Notes: generated by a model not told the origin, from the letters alone. 64,000 bases of DNA from Tragulus kanchil (GCA_022376925.1 JAIOJX010000028.1:69467001-69531000), one strand, 5' to 3'. Shown: positions 12,384 to 25,324, numbered from the stretch's first letter. A program made the numbers and translations.

Positions 12384-13821
12384 TGTGGTTGTTTCCTTCT
12401 GTTTTTATATGCCCAGATTTGTCTAAAATTTTAGCATCAATTTAAGACCTCTGATACACACAGACATGACTATATAGCAAGAAATCACATATCCCAGATA
12501 TTTAATAGCGCATCTCTTCAGCGTAACTAAAAGAATTTTTTGGCTACAATATTCAAATAAGGTTTTAGGTTCTGTATTTCACATATAAGCACAATTAATT
12601 TATGATAGTAAATTTTTAACTAATTGTAATGTACCCATCCATGCAAGATAATTGCAATATAAATGTTCAGTGGTCAATCTGATAACTTTGTTCATAATTC
12701 ATATTATAAAACTGACATTAAATGCTTCTACTTATCTATATTGACATAGAGGAATTTAATAAATATTGATTTATAAGTATACATTGTAACTCCTACTACA
12801 TAAAATCATTTAAAAAGAAATAATGGACATGCAAATAAAAGCAGGAAGCTACTTTTGCATTAAAACATGTTTAACTTTCTCTTAACATCCAACCCATTAT
12901 CAGCACCCAAGAACGAGGACTAAGCTCATTTATTTAGGATAATCTCTATCTGCATAGTTTATCTTATAACAAATAAACTGTTACTCTTTTTGAATGAACA
13001 AACTTCAAAATCATAGAAATTTAGATTCAGAAAAAACTTGACCTCTTATTTTGTTAAGCATCTCTTTTATAAACTGCAATAATTTAGTGATAGATTCAGA
13101 CTAAGTATCAGTCTTCATAAATGCCAGTCTATTTACCATTCAATGCTGCTGCTCTTATAATCTAATTAATACTATTGTTAAAAATAACTAGGAATATTTA
13201 TACTTCTAATTATGTACTAAGATTATCACTGCCCTTAAACACATGGAATGAGAGCTCTAAATGATATTTTCTTACTTCTAGTTTTCATGAGTCTAGAGTA
13301 AATAAATACACATTCATTACTAATATTAATATAAAATTAATTATATGGCTAATTTCAAAATAGATTTATGTAACAAAGAGCTACAGTCATAGTATCTGTT
13401 ATTTGATTATTCTTTAGATTTTTACATGTGGTAAAAATTTAATCTATTTCATTGCTTCATTAGAATACAAAGATAGTGATATACACACACTGATATGTGA
13501 TGTTCACAATTTGTACTATGTATTTATTCAACGAACTAATGCTAGATATTTAAAATGTGGAGCAATATAGTTTTGATTCTAAATATCAAGGTAATTAGTT
13601 TAATAAAGAAATATAAATAGCTGACATAACAAAATTATGTACTAAATTAGGCAATACTTTTTGTGTAGTCAATTTCTAATGAAGTCATTGGCCTTAAAAA
13701 TAAAATCCAACAAAAAGATTGTCAATAATTTTTTTTCTTTTTAATTTAGCTACTCTATAATCTCTTAGGACCGTGTTACATGTAAATTTGGATGAAAGTT
13801 TAATGACACAGTCCCTAATTA
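12382..13821. other. AT-rich DNA without recognised features
   Basis: About 1.4 kb with stop codons frequent in all frames. No gene or repeat family recognised. Confidence 0.45.
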
Positions 13822-13946
13822 CAAGCATTCCCAGGCAAGAATATGGGACTGGAATGTCATTTTCTTCTCCAGGGGGTCTTCCAGACCCAGGGATCAAACC
13901 CACATCTCCTGCATTGGCAGGTGGTTTCTTTACCACTGATGGGAAT
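13822..13946 (-). repeat. BovA2 SINE, partial
   Basis: Half of an element on the reverse strand: CAAGCATTCCCAGGCAAGAA, TTTTCTTCTCCAGGGGGTCT, CCCAGGGATCAAACCCACAT, CTCCTGCATTGGCAGGTGG. The part that would lie to the left (CCATGGACTGTAG region) is missing. Confidence 0.85.
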
Positions 13947-14788
13947 CTCAGGAATAAGCAACATTATTTGCAATATATTATGCTTTCTTTATTGACTAAA
14001 TGTGGACAACAATTTTCTTTCAGATACAATCCACTTTTTCCATTGGCTACACTGACCACAGAAGTAGACTAGGAAAATTAATCATCATGTTAACTATGTG
14101 TCAAATAATGCCTATGAATTGTGTAACAGACCCACAACTAATTGATCTCAGGAGATTAAAGCTTAAGTAAACCTTTGCTGTGGCAAAATTATCCACTGTA
14201 TTACTTTGAAAGTTTAAGATTATATTCATTGTATTATCTTGACCAAACATAAAAATTTTTAAATTCAATCAATGAAATCATCTTAAGTATTACTTGACAT
14301 GTCAATTAAACAATGAATCTTTAAAAATGATATTCTAAGAACCTCATTAATTTCCACATTAGTATATAGGTGGTGGATTCTGAAAGAATTATATTAGAAC
14401 AAATTAGGCAACATATATACATGATAGACATATACAGAAATTACAGTTTTATTTAATTTTGAGGAAAATATTTATACCTCAAGGCTATTCAGAATGTATT
14501 AGTATAAACTAATTCAGGTAATGTAACTTCATCTCCAGTGTTAATTACAACTTACTTTTTTTTTTTTGCTATATCTGTGTTTTATTTACATGTTATTTGT
14601 ATACATTTTATTACAAAAGCAAAGTGAACATAGTCATTACATATAAACAGTTGTATTCCAAAACTGTATTCAATATTATTACTCCAGTTTAGTTTTAATA
14701 CTTACACACTTGAGGCTGAATATATTAAGAGCTGCTATGAGTTATTATATTCTAATTATAAATGAATCCCATTCAGTGTGAAAATTTT
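13947..14788. other. AT-rich DNA without recognised features
   Basis: No gene or repeat family recognised. A 10-base T run lies near 14559. Confidence 0.4.
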
Positions 14789-14988
14789 AGTGGCTCAGTC
14801 ATATCTGACTCTTTGTGACCCCTTGGACTATAGCCACTCAGTCTCCTCTGTCCATGGAATTCTCCAGGAAAGAATACTATAGTGGGTTGCTATTCCCTTC
14901 TCCAGGGCATCTTCACAACCCAGGTATTGAACCTGGGTCTCCTACTTTGCAGGTAGATTCTTTAATGTCTGAGCCACCATGGAAGCTC
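14789..14988 (-). repeat. BovA2 SINE
   Basis: Nearly full length on the reverse strand: GTGGCTCAGTCATATCTGAC, TTTGTGACCCCTTGGACTAT, CTCCTCTGTCCATGGAATTC, TCCCTTCTCCAGGGCATCTT, GCAGGTAGATTCTTTAATGT and GAGCCACCATGGAAGC at the end. Confidence 0.9.
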
Positions 14989-15261
14989 ATATCAATCCTA
15001 TACTTTATAGCTAATTTTTCCAGAAACTTTTAAAGTTAGTATTATTGTGAAAACTGAAGCTTAAATTAACTAACATTCAGCTAGCAATTGTGTTGAAACC
15101 AAGCCTGTTTGACTACCCCATACTTTTTCAGGTGCATTATAGACTTTTTTTTAGACTAGTACACTTAGATATTTTATGATTTTCAATAAAATAACAAGTA
15201 ACTCTTCAACATGCCAAATCTAATGTAGCAGTTCAGAATCTGGTAGGGGTCATTAAAATTA

Positions 15262-15722
15262 TTTCTATATTACTCAGACATAAAAAAGGAATATTGCCAT
15301 CTGTAGCAACATGGATTGATCTGGAGATTATCATACTAAATGTGATACGTTAGAGAAAGGTAAATACTACATGATCTCACTTATATGTGGAACCTAAAAA
15401 ATAGAGTAAATGAATTTGTTTACAAGACAGAAATAAACTTTCAGACATATAAAACAAACATACAGTTACCAAAGGGAAATGTGGGGAAGGGATAAATTAG
15501 ATATGTGTGATTAACAGATACACACTATCATATATAAAGCAGAAAAGCAATAAAGGCTTACTGTACAACATAAGGATCAGTATATTCAATATCTGGTATA
15601 CTGAAACCTATAATAGAATATTATTTAAAAATATATATATTTTTATAACTGAATCACTTTGCTATATCCCCAAGACTAATACAATACTGTAAATTAATTA
15701 TACTTCAATTAAAAAGAAACAA
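15262..15722 (+). repeat. L1 3' end
   Basis: TATTACTCAGACATAAAAAA, GTAGCAACATGGATTGATCT, CTACATGATCTCACTTATAT, GTTACCAAAGGGAAATGTGG, TGAATCACTTTGCTATATCC and AATTATACTTCAATTAAAAA follow the end of ORF2 and the 3' untranslated region of ruminant L1, ending in an A-rich tail. No usable ORF remains. Confidence 0.85.
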
Positions 15723-17372
15723 TATTAATTAATTATAAATATTATAAAGACAGTGAGCACTTTACAGGAAAGAGAGTATGTTTTAAAGGATATTATTTGC
15801 AATCTTTAAATTTCTTTTTTTAAACAAGAACTGTTGTGTTTTTGAAGTCCTAAATTAGATGGTGAGTTATGATAAACAAAACTACAAATGAGGTGCTTAG
15901 GAAGGCAAAGACTATGATTGTGACTATGATTGTAATACGTGGCTATTATCATATTACAAAATTAATACTGCCATGATGTGTTGTTTCCTTAATTTAGCTC
16001 TTCCATGCATCTCTCCTTTATGTAATGAATGATTAATAAATTTAATTATATATTATGATAATATAGTAATATGGTAAAATAACTAGAGATTAAGATCATA
16101 ATTACTTGTATAGTAAATAATATCATAATTGATTTCTGGTGTTATATATATCTATTTTTTTTATCCCTTGCTGCTTGCCTATAAAATAATTGCATAATCA
16201 ATAATTATAGGAGTGACAGGTTAATTTTACTTTAAGGCAATTTACATATGAATCAAATCAGTAGTGGCAAGATTCCTAATAAACTTATAACATTATATAA
16301 ATAAGATATTTGGCACTATCTTTTATGGCCTGTAAATTTTAACAAGTGACAATATTTAATTAACATTTTCTCATTTTAAAAAGAGTATAGTAGACTGGAA
16401 AGTACTGACACTTTCCATGTTGTAGGTATAAGTCATTATAAAACTAACTGAAACTCAAAAACAAACATAAAATCTCTAAACATGCTTAATTAACATAAAA
16501 ATTGCTTTCAAATATTACAGTTGCTCAAGTTTCCCAGTGAAAACTCATTCTTAACGTTATAAATATAAAAATATTATTTAAGAATTAATCAAATATAAAA
16601 TATTTACTCCTATTATTTAAACTTACATTTTTCACTCTGAGAATAATAACACTTTTGTGGATAAAAGGCACAGAATGAATTTTAACAGTAAGGACTATTA
16701 GTAAACTAAAGTTTATGAGTTACTATAGACATGAGAGAAAACATTATATTATTTGAAATTCAGACCACTAGGATATAATAAGGAAAATAAGTCTCCATCT
16801 AAGGATGAGTATCAATTAATGTTATGATGATAAAAGCATACAAGCATTTGAAATACATCTTTACAGCTCTCTACTACCAGAAATAATCACACCTAAGTCT
16901 TTTAATGAAGTTGTAGTTGCATTAAAACTTATAAAAACCTCACAGAATGAAATGAGTGTTTGCCTTTGAGTTTAGATATACCAATAATCAAAAGTTACTG
17001 GAGAGGCCAGTGGCAGGGGAGTTTCTCGGTAATGGATATTACTTAAAATGGTAATAAGATTTGGGAATCTCCAGGAGGTAGGTTTAATAACAATTGGATA
17101 AGTTTTAATATTTATGAAGTCCATTTAAATGTACAAGTTCTTGAATGTTTTACCAAAAGATGAATAAACAAAATATATTAATAACTTTTTAAATCTTTTT
17201 TATTTTGAAAATTTAAAGTCATCTTTCATTTCCTTTATACAAAATGCTGTTATAGTTGTTAAAATTTTGATTTAATATGTTTAATTTAATTAGGTCAACT
17301 TTAGTATAAAAGGGAGCTGGACTTCAACATAGGTGACCTTTCTGACAATGTGTACATGAAATGTTTTCATAA
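15723..17372. other. AT-rich DNA without recognised features
   Basis: About 1.65 kb of very AT-rich sequence. No gene or repeat family recognised. Confidence 0.45.
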
Positions 17373-17384
17373 ATACTTAAGGTC

Positions 17385-17635
17385 GGGTTTCCCTAGTGGT
17401 CCAGTGGGTAAAGAATCTGCCTTGCAGTGCAAGGGGCACCGATTGGATCCCTGGCTCAGGAAGATCCCACGTGTCCAGGAGCGGCTGGGAAAGTGTGTTC
17501 AATTAAGAGCTGGTGCTCTGCAGCTAGAGAGGCCACTGCAAAGGGAGTCCCACACATGCCAAAGAATAAAGATGGATGAAAAATAAGTGATGACTTGGAG
17601 GCAAAAAAAAAAGAAAGAAATACTACAAAAAATAT
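17385..17635 (+). repeat. tRNA-derived ruminant SINE, short subfamily
   Basis: Begins GGGTTTCCCTAGTGGTCCAG, continues through TGCCTTGCAGTGCAAGGGGC and GAAGATCCCACGTGTCCAGG to an A-rich tail. It is flanked by a perfect 12-bp target-site duplication ATACTTAAGGTC at 17373-17384 and 17636-17647, so it arrived by LINE-type retrotransposition. It lacks the GC-rich 3' module seen in the copies at 21411, 32482 and 38346. Confidence 0.92.
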
Positions 17636-17647
17636 ATACTTAAGGTC

Positions 17648-18900
17648 TGGAATCCTAAAGCCAAAATCATTTATATCCTCATACTTGGGTAGTGTGTTTT
17701 AACATCATTAAATTTACGCACATATTTATTGCCTTTATTGAGTCAAAGTGCACATTTGACCCTTTGGCCTTATATCCTCCCAGGTAATTTTCATAAAAAG
17801 TGCAACAGAGTATACTTGGCTGCAAGAAGAAATGGTTATGACAGTGCAATTGTATAACTGCAATCCAAAGATTTATCTTAGTAGTATTTTCTTAAAGCTT
17901 TGTTAATCACTATAAAATAATTGAACTTAAAATCATTTATAATTGAAATATTTCACCAAGATGACACATGATAGACAGATTAAATATAGAACAACTGTAC
18001 AAATGAAAATAAATAAAGCTTAATATAATCAGTACCAAATGTATTTCTAACCAAATAAATATTTTAATATTGTTTTATCACTTATAATGAACATAAATAT
18101 TTTTATCTCTACTTAAAGCATTACTTTTATTATTCCTATTATCCTTTACAATTCATAATGGGTCACATTTCTTTATCTGATAAGAAAAAAGAACAGGCAA
18201 TAACATTAAATTGTTTGAAGATGATGACATATTTGTTAGGAGTATCAAGTTTATTATCTACCTGCTATATTGTCAAAGTGAAAACCATCATATTGAGATT
18301 CTATATGTTATAAATGTAACATATTTGTTTATGTAGACATGGATATATTTATAATTTTATATTGTTAGAATTAAGTTGAATCACCGATGCTGCCCAAAGA
18401 TAGAAATCTCATACTTATATAATATTTATTTTTATATTCATTGTAGAAATTAAACACAGACTACTGAAGGTTGAAAACCAGTAAAAACAATATTTGATAT
18501 AACATGTGACAAAAGAAATTTAGAAGAGTCATGAAAAATTAAAAGTAGACAATTGATGTGGAAACCATTACCAATGTACATCAAATTCTTAGACACTGTA
18601 CTGAATATGTAAGTACTATATACTTTAATAGTATTATTTAATAAACAAAATCATTTATTAATATACATTGATAGAATTTTAAAAGTACTTCATAGTATCT
18701 CCAGCATACAAAATCCAGAAGAATGTTAAAACAATGGTGACTTTTCAACTCTGATATCACTAGGTAGCTTGGAAGCACGCAGGGAAAAAGAATATCTACA
18801 AAGATAACCGAATGTGCAAAGACTTCATTCATTTTTATTGCATATAATGCATCAGTCAATACTTCTCACACTACCTTAACATCTTGTTAAGAAAAATTTT
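17648..18900. other. AT-rich DNA without recognised features
   Basis: No gene or repeat family recognised. The 73-codon frame on the reverse strand at 18638-18859 has no recognisable motif. Confidence 0.4.
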
Positions 18901-19209
18901 TACAAAGATATAATGAGAAAATCTGAATGCAGAATTCCAGAGAAGAGCAAGATGAGATAAGAAAATCTTCCTTAGTTAACAAAGGAAGAAAGAATATAGA
19001 AAAACAAGTGAATGTCTCTACCAGAAAATTAGAGATATCAAAAATATTTCTACCAGATACCAGAATATCTCTACCAGAAAATTAGAGATACAAAGGGAAT
19101 ATTTGATGCAAACATGGGAACAATAAATGGTATGGATCTAAGAGAAGCAAAATATATTCAGAGGTAGAAAGAATACACAGAAGAACTATACAAAAAAGAT
19201 CTTAATGAC

Positions 19210-21359
19210 CTGGATGAACATGATGATGTGATCACGCACCTAGAGCCAAACATCCTAGAGTGTGAAGTCAAGTGGGCCCTAGCAAGCACCACTATGAACA
19301 AAACTAGCAGAGGTGATAGAATATCAGCTGAGCTATTTCAAATATTGAAAGACGATGCTCTTAAAGTGCAACACTCAATATGTCAGCAAATTTAGAAAAC
19401 TCAGCAGTGGTCATAGTACTAGAAAAAAGTCAATTTTCATTCTAATCCCAGAGAAGAACAATGCCAAGGAATGTTCAAACTACCACATAATTGCACTCAT
19501 TTCACATGCTAGCAAAGTAATGCTCAAAATCCTCCAAGCTAGGATTCAAAAATACATGAACTGAGAACTTCCAGATGTACAGGCTGGATTTAGAAAAGGC
19601 AAAGGAATCAGAGATCTAATTGCCAAAATCCACTAGATCATAGAAAAGCAAGAGAATTCCAGAAAACATCTACTTTGCTTCACTGACTATGCTAAAGCCT
19701 TTGACTGTGTGGAGAACAACAAACTGTGGGAAATTCTTAAAGAAATGGAATTCCAGACCACCTTACCTGCCTCCTAGAAACCTGAATGCAAATCAGGAAG
19801 CAACAATTAGAAATGGACATGACAAAACGGGCTGGCTCCAAATTGGAAAAAGGAGCATGTCAAGGTTGTATATTGTCACGCTGCTTATTTAACTTACATG
19901 CAGAGTACATCATGCAAAATGCTGATCTGGATGAAGCACAAGCTGGAATCAAGACTGTCAGGAGAAATTTCAATAACTTTAGATTTGCAGATGACACCAC
20001 CCTTATTACAGAAAGAGAAGAAGAACTAAAAAGTCTCCTGAAGGTAAAAAAAGAAGAGTGAAGAAGCTGGCTTAGAACTCAACATTTAAAAAACTAAGAT
20101 CATGGAAACCAGTCTCATCACTTCAGAGCAAATAGATCAGCTAACAATGGAAACAGTGACAGACTTTACTTTCTTGGCCTCCAACTCACTCTGGATGGTG
20201 ACTGCAGCCATGGAATTAAAAGATACTTGCTCTTTGGAAGAAACATGACAAACCTAGACGGTGTATTAAAAGCAAATGAAAAAAATCAACTGGATGAACA
20301 TGATGATGTGATCACGCACCTAGAGCCAAACATCCTAGAGTGTGAAGTCAAGTGGGCCCTAGCAAGCACCACTATGAACAAAACTAGCAGAGGTGATAGA
20401 ATATCAGCTGAGCTATTTCAAATATTGAAAGACGATGCTCTTAAAGTGCAACACTCAATATGTCAGCAAATTTAGAAAACTCAGCAGTGGTCATAGTACT
20501 AGAAAAAAGTCAATTTTCATTCTAATCCCAGAGAAGAACAATGCCAAGGAATGTTCAAACTACCACATAATTGCACTCATTTCACATGCTAGCAAAGTAA
20601 TGCTCAAAATCCTCCAAGCTAGGATTCAAAAATACATGAACTGAGAACTTCCAGATGTACAGGCTGGATTTAGAAAAGGCAAAGGAATCAGAGATCTAAT
20701 TGCCAAAATCCACTAGATCATAGAAAAAGCAAGAGAATTCCAGAAAAACATCTACTTTGCTTCACTGACTATGCTAAAGCCTTTGACTGTGTGGAGAACA
20801 ACAAACTGTGGGAAATTCTTAAAGAAATGGAATTCCAGACCACCTTACCTGCCTCCTAGAAACCTGAATGCAAATCAGGAAGCAACAATTAGAAATGGAC
20901 ATGACAAAACGGGCTGGCTCCAAATTGGAAAAAGGAGCATGTCAAGGTTGTATATTGTCACGCTGCTTATTTAACTTACATGCAGAGTACATCATGCAAA
21001 ATGCTGATCTGGATGAAGCACAAGCTGGAATCAAGACTGTCAGGAGAAATTTCAATAACTTTAGATTTGCAGATGACACCACCCTTATTACAGAAAGAGA
21101 AGAAGAACTAAAAAGTCTCCTGAAGGTAAAAAAAGAAGAGTGAAGAAGCTGGCTTAGAACTCAACATTTAAAAAACTAAGATCATGGAAACCAGTCTCAT
21201 CACTTCAGAGCAAATAGATCAGCTAACAATGGAAACAGTGACAGACTTTACTTTCTTGGCCTCCAACTCACTCTGGATGGTGACTGCAGCCATGGAATTA
21301 AAAGATACTTGCTCTTTGGAAGAAAATCTATGACAAACCTAGACGGTGTATTAAAAAGC
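19210..21359. repeat. Direct duplication pair 5 (19210-20275 and 20290-21359)
   Basis: The BovB RT segment occurs twice with offset 1080. The left copy decays at TTAAAAGCA into a 14-base A-rich filler before the right copy begins at CTGGATGAACATG. Differences are mostly indels in A runs (GAAAAGC/GAAAAAGC, GAAAACATC/GAAAAACATC) plus GAAACATG against GAAAATCTATG. BovB elements do not carry an internal repeat of this kind. Confidence 0.95.
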
Positions 21360-21410
21360 AGAGATATCACTTTCTCAACAAACATCCACATAATCAAAGC
21401 TATGGTTTTT

Positions 21411-21738
21411 TGTTTTTTTTTTTTTAAATTATTTATTTATTTTTGGGAGGGTGGGTTGGGGAGGGAGGGGGGTGGGTGGGCCAGCTCTGTCGGTCTTTCA
21501 TTTATCTATATTCATCTATCTTTGTTCTTTGGCCCTTCTGGGCCTCCCATCGCAGTGGCCTTCGCTGTCGCAGAGCACCGGCTCTGGGCGCATGTGCTCC
21601 AGAGCTCCGGCTCGGTAATTGGACACATCAGTCCAGCCGCTCCGCGGCACGTGGGATCTTCTCAGGCCAGGGATCGAACTGGCGCCCCCTGCACTGCAAG
21701 GCGGTGTCCTTACCCACTGGACCACCAGGGAAGCCCAC
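21411..21738 (-). repeat. tRNA-derived ruminant SINE, long subfamily, inside BovB
   Basis: A reverse-strand insertion. It starts on the plus strand with the poly-T tail and ends TTACCCACTGGACCACCAGG plus GAAGCCC. It is bounded by a perfect 15-bp target-site duplication AAAGCTATGGTTTTT at 21396-21410 and 21739-21753. It carries the GC-rich 3' module (GAGGGAGGGGGGTGGGTGGG on this strand). The BovB sequence resumes in register after the second target copy, so this SINE is younger than the BovB. Confidence 0.96.
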
Positions 21739-22190
21739 AAAGCTATGGTTTTTCCAGCAGTCACATATGGATGTGAGAGTAGGACCATAAAAAAGGCTGA
21801 GCCCCAAAGAATAGATACTATTGAAGTACGGTGCTAGAGAAGAGTCTTGTGAGTCCCTTGGATTGCAAGGAGATCAAACCAATAAATCCTATTGGAAGTC
21901 AACCCGGAATATGCATTGGAAGGACTCATGCAGAAGCTTCACTACTTGGCCACCTAATGCAGAGTCAACTCATAGGAAAAGATCCTGACTCTGGGAAAGA
22001 TTGAAGGCAGAAGGAGAAGGGGACAACAGAGGATGAAATGGTTGGATGGCATCACCAACTCATGGAAATGAGTTTGAGCAAGCCCTGGGTGATGGGGAAG
22101 GACAGGGAAGCCTCGCATGCTGCCATCCATGAGGCTGCAAAGAATTGGACACAACTGAGTGACTGAACTAAACTGAATGAGAAAATCATC

Positions 22191-22752
22191 AGCCACAGTT
22201 CATCTAATCTAACAACACAGCCTCTGTTTGTTGGACATAACTAAGACTATTACATCTCATCCTCCTCCTACTCACAAGTTAATAATCACTTAAAAGTAAT
22301 CCTACTGAAACTTTTTCACTATTGCCTCTAGAGCCAAAGACCAGCTCTAAAGTCTTGGCATGATGTGGGAAAGACAGAACCCACAAAGGTAAGGAATAAA
22401 GATCACAGTCACTGTGTTTCTAGAACTTATAAAACTGACACAAATGGATTCTCTTTAACAAAGTATAAAACAGATGAAAAGTGGCAAAGTATCGAAATAT
22501 TGTTACTTAGTGGTCTGAGTCTCTTTCTTCTGCTCTCCCTTTCACCCTTGTACACACAGACCTCATCCTCCTCAGGTGATCCTGGCTCTAATTTTCATGT
22601 CCTAACTTCACTCCCATTCTAACTCAGAACTGATGCATAGGTTCTACTAGTCTATTCAGAATTAAAATCCCTCCATGAAGTAACTGAGTTAAAAAAATAT
22701 ACAGAAAGAGAAAATACCTGTCAATAATATTTTAAAAGTTGGAATTCTGAGT
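22191..22752. other. Stretch without recognised features
   Basis: No gene or repeat family recognised. An 85-codon frame at 22365-22622 has no recognisable motif. Confidence 0.4.
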
Positions 22753-22767
22753 AAAAACAATACTTTT

Positions 22768-23031
22768 GGGGCTTCCCTGGTGGTCCAGTGGGTAAAGAGT
22801 CTGCCTTTCAGTGCAAGGGGCACCGATTTGATCCCTGGCCTGGAAAGATCCCACATGCCACAGAGTGGATGGAACAGTGTGTCCAATTAGGAGCCAGCTC
22901 TCTGGAGTGCACGCACCCAGAGCCAGTGCTCCCCAGTGAGAGAGGCCACTGCAATGCGAGGCCCACGCATACCAAAGTATAAAGATGGATGAAAATAAAT
23001 AAATAAACCAATAAAAAGGCCATAATTAAAA
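22768..23031 (+). repeat. tRNA-derived ruminant SINE, short subfamily
   Basis: GGGGCTTCCCTGGTGGTCCA at the start, then TGCAAGGGGCACCGATTTGA, GTGTGTCCAATTAGGAGCCA and GAGAGAGGCCACTGCAATGC, ending in an A-rich tail. Imperfect target-site duplication: AAAACAATACTTTT near 22754-22767 and AAAACAATATTTTT near 23032-23045 (one mismatch). No GC-rich 3' module. Confidence 0.9.
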
Positions 23032-23087
23032 AAAACAATATTTTTAAAAAGATTATTAATAAGGCAAAGCTATGGATAAATGTATAC

Positions 23088-23162
23088 ATATAGCTGATTC
23101 ATATTGGTGCACAGCAGAAACTAACACAACCTGGTAAAGCAAGTATACTCCAGTTAAAAAAA
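23088..23162 (+). repeat. L1 3' end tail (copy at 24196-24270)
   Basis: TATAGCTGATTCATATTGGT, CAGCAGAAACTAACACAACC and TATACTCCAGTTAAAAAAAA match the last bases of ruminant L1 3' ends. The copy at 24196-24270 is the pair 6 duplicate. Confidence 0.75.
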
Positions 23163-23664
23163 AGGCCAAATTATCTTTCAAGCTTGAAATCATTTTTCAA
23201 CATTCTTCATTTACATTTTTCTCTCTCTTTAGGAGTAATGAGAAAGTGAATTTAAAATGGTAGTAAGGTGGAATTTTGGTGAAGGGAAAAGAATATGCAA
23301 ATTCTGCATTGGATCACCAGAAGCCCTTAACTTCTATCCTTACTAAATAATGGACAGGGGGAGGCTTGGGTGAGAAAGGTTGACAAAGGAATCATAAAGT
23401 AATGAGGATAGGGAAGTAAAATCAATTAGAAAGCTATTCAGGAAAAACTCAAATTATGAGACGGCTTATATGCTCTGGGGAAAGACCAGGTCAGACTAAT
23501 TTAAGGGATAATAAAACAGGAAAAAAAAGATATAAGGATCTACTGAGAAGAAACTAGCAGAGAGGCAGACCCCTCTAGGGCCTATTAAGTCTTCACTTAA
23601 CTTCTAAATTCACTTGTCACTAAGTGTACTTCTTTCCTATGTATTCCTATTCTATGTATTCTTT

Positions 23665-23905
23665 TTCTATCTGCATAACAAGTCACCAAAAACTAGTGGA
23701 TTAAAATAATACTCATTTTCTATCTCAAGTTTCTATAAGTTAGAAGATTAGGTGCAACTTCCCAGCATGCGCTCTGCTTCTAGTTTTACAAGGCCAAAAT
23801 CAAGGTTTCAATCTGATGGTGTTCTCATAAGGAGGCTCAACTGAGGAAAGGTTTGCTTCCAAGTTTCCTTAGATTTTTGGGATAAATTTTTCCTTGTGAT
23901 TGTAC
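23665..23905. repeat. Old interspersed repeat, family not named (copy at 24773-25013)
   Basis: CATAACAAGTCACCAAAAAC, GTGGATTAAAATAATACTCA and CCAAAATCAAGGTTTCAATC resemble a widespread ancient mammalian repeat that also appears at 28345-28470 and 30125-30480. I do not assign a family. The copy at 24773-25013 is a pair 6 duplicate. Confidence 0.45.
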
Positions 23906-25324
23906 AGCTCACAGCATTTTTCTTCTTTATGCCTATCAAGAGAATCTCCTGCCCCAATATGTAAGTGACAGTCTTACACAATACAAGATAGTTGTGGAAG
24001 TAATTTTCCCATTAACTCTGCCATACAATACAAGTGGCTACATTGTTGCCTTTTCCATATTCTAACCTCCACAAGCAACTCACAAACTTCACCTCACTAC
24101 AGAGTATGGGTCATTGGTGGTCATCTTAGAATTATGCCTACTATAAAAGTCTTGTCACTCTTAAGAACCTCCACAAGCAACTTCACAAATTCAAAATATA
24201 GCTGATTCATATTGGTGCACAGCAGAAACTAACACAACCTGGTAAAGCAAGTATACTCCAGTTAAAAAAAAGGCCAAATTATCTTTCAAGCTTGAAATCA
24301 TTTTTCAACATTCTTCATTTACATTTTTCTCTCTCTTTAGGAGTAATGAGAAAGTGAATTTAAAATGGTAGTAAGGTGGAATTTTGGTGAAGGGAAAAGA
24401 ATATGCAAATTCTGCATTGGATCACCAGAAGCCCTTAACTTCTATCCTTACTAAATAATGGACAGGGGGAGGCTTGGGTGAGAAAGGTTGACAAAGGAAT
24501 CATAAAGTAATGAGGATAGGGAAGTAAAATCAATTAGAAAGCTATTCAGGAAAAACTCAAATTATGAGACGGCTTATATGCTCTGGGGAAAGACCAGGTC
24601 AGACTAATTTAAGGGATAATAAAACAGGAAAAAAAAGATATAAGGATCTACTGAGAAGAAACTAGCAGAGAGGCAGACCCCTCTAGGGCCTATTAAGTCT
24701 TCACTTAACTTCTAAATTCACTTGTCACTAAGTGTACTTCTTTCCTATGTATTCCTATTCTATGTATTCTTTTTCTATCTGCATAACAAGTCACCAAAAA
24801 CTAGTGGATTAAAATAATACTCATTTTCTATCTCAAGTTTCTATAAGTTAGAAGATTAGGTGCAACTTCCCAGCATGCGCTCTGCTTCTAGTTTTACAAG
24901 GCCAAAATCAAGGTTTCAATCTGATGGTGTTCTCATAAGGAGGCTCAACTGAGGAAAGGTTTGCTTCCAAGTTTCCTTAGATTTTTGGGATAAATTTTTC
25001 CTTGTGATTGTACAGCTCACAGCATTTTTCTTCTTTATGCCTATCAAGAGAATCTCCTGCCCCAATATGTAAGTGACAGTCTTACACAATACAAGATAGT
25101 TGTGGAAGTAATTTTCCCATTAACTCTGCCATACAATACAAGTGGCTACATTGTTGCCTTTTCCATATTCTAACCTCCACAAGCAACTCACAAACTTCAC
25201 CTCACTACAGAGTATGGGTCATTGGTGGTCATCTTAGAATTATGCCTACTATAAAAGTCATGTCACTCTTAAGAATCATCTTCTTCATAACCACCCTTAA
25301 GCAGAAAAAAATAATTTTCTATCA

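Larger units (their letters stand above)
18921..22190 (+). mobile_element. BovB (RTE) LINE, 5'-truncated and inactive
   Basis: Follows the BovB consensus from AATGCAGAATTCCAGAGAAG in the linker region, through the reverse transcriptase, to the tail near 22155-22190 (AGAATTGGACACAACTGAGT). Seen in the RT part: a cluster ending SAELFQILKDDALKVQHSI, then ILQARIQKYMN, and the active-site motif FADD in NNFRFADDTTLI (about 19975-20010, again at 21057-21092). The FADD catalytic aspartates are present, but the frame is broken many times by stops and shifts, and the endonuclease domain is absent. About 1.08 kb of the RT region occurs twice through pair 5, and a SINE sits at 21411-21738. The element shows no sign of recent activity. 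Confidence 0.95.
23088..25276. repeat. Direct duplication pair 6 (23088-24167 and 24196-25276)
   Basis: Offset 1108. The left copy departs from the right one after ACTCTTAAGAA. The next 28 bases (CCTCCACAAGCAACTTCACA then AATTCAAA) are a degraded repeat of sequence about 100 bases upstream. The right copy then starts at ATATAGCTGATTC. Apart from this edge the copies are almost identical. Confidence 0.95.

Noticed and set aside
19355..20061. Frames resembling a reverse transcriptase gene, present twice
   Set aside because: They are parts of one broken BovB LINE shown twice by pair 5, not host genes and not a functional element.
21309..21837. Overlapping 72-155 codon frames with G-, R- and P-rich products
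   Set aside because: They read the GC-rich tRNA SINE at 21411-21738 in several frames on both strands. The same kind of frames recurs at every long SINE copy (32437-32951, 38314-38672, 48576-49099).
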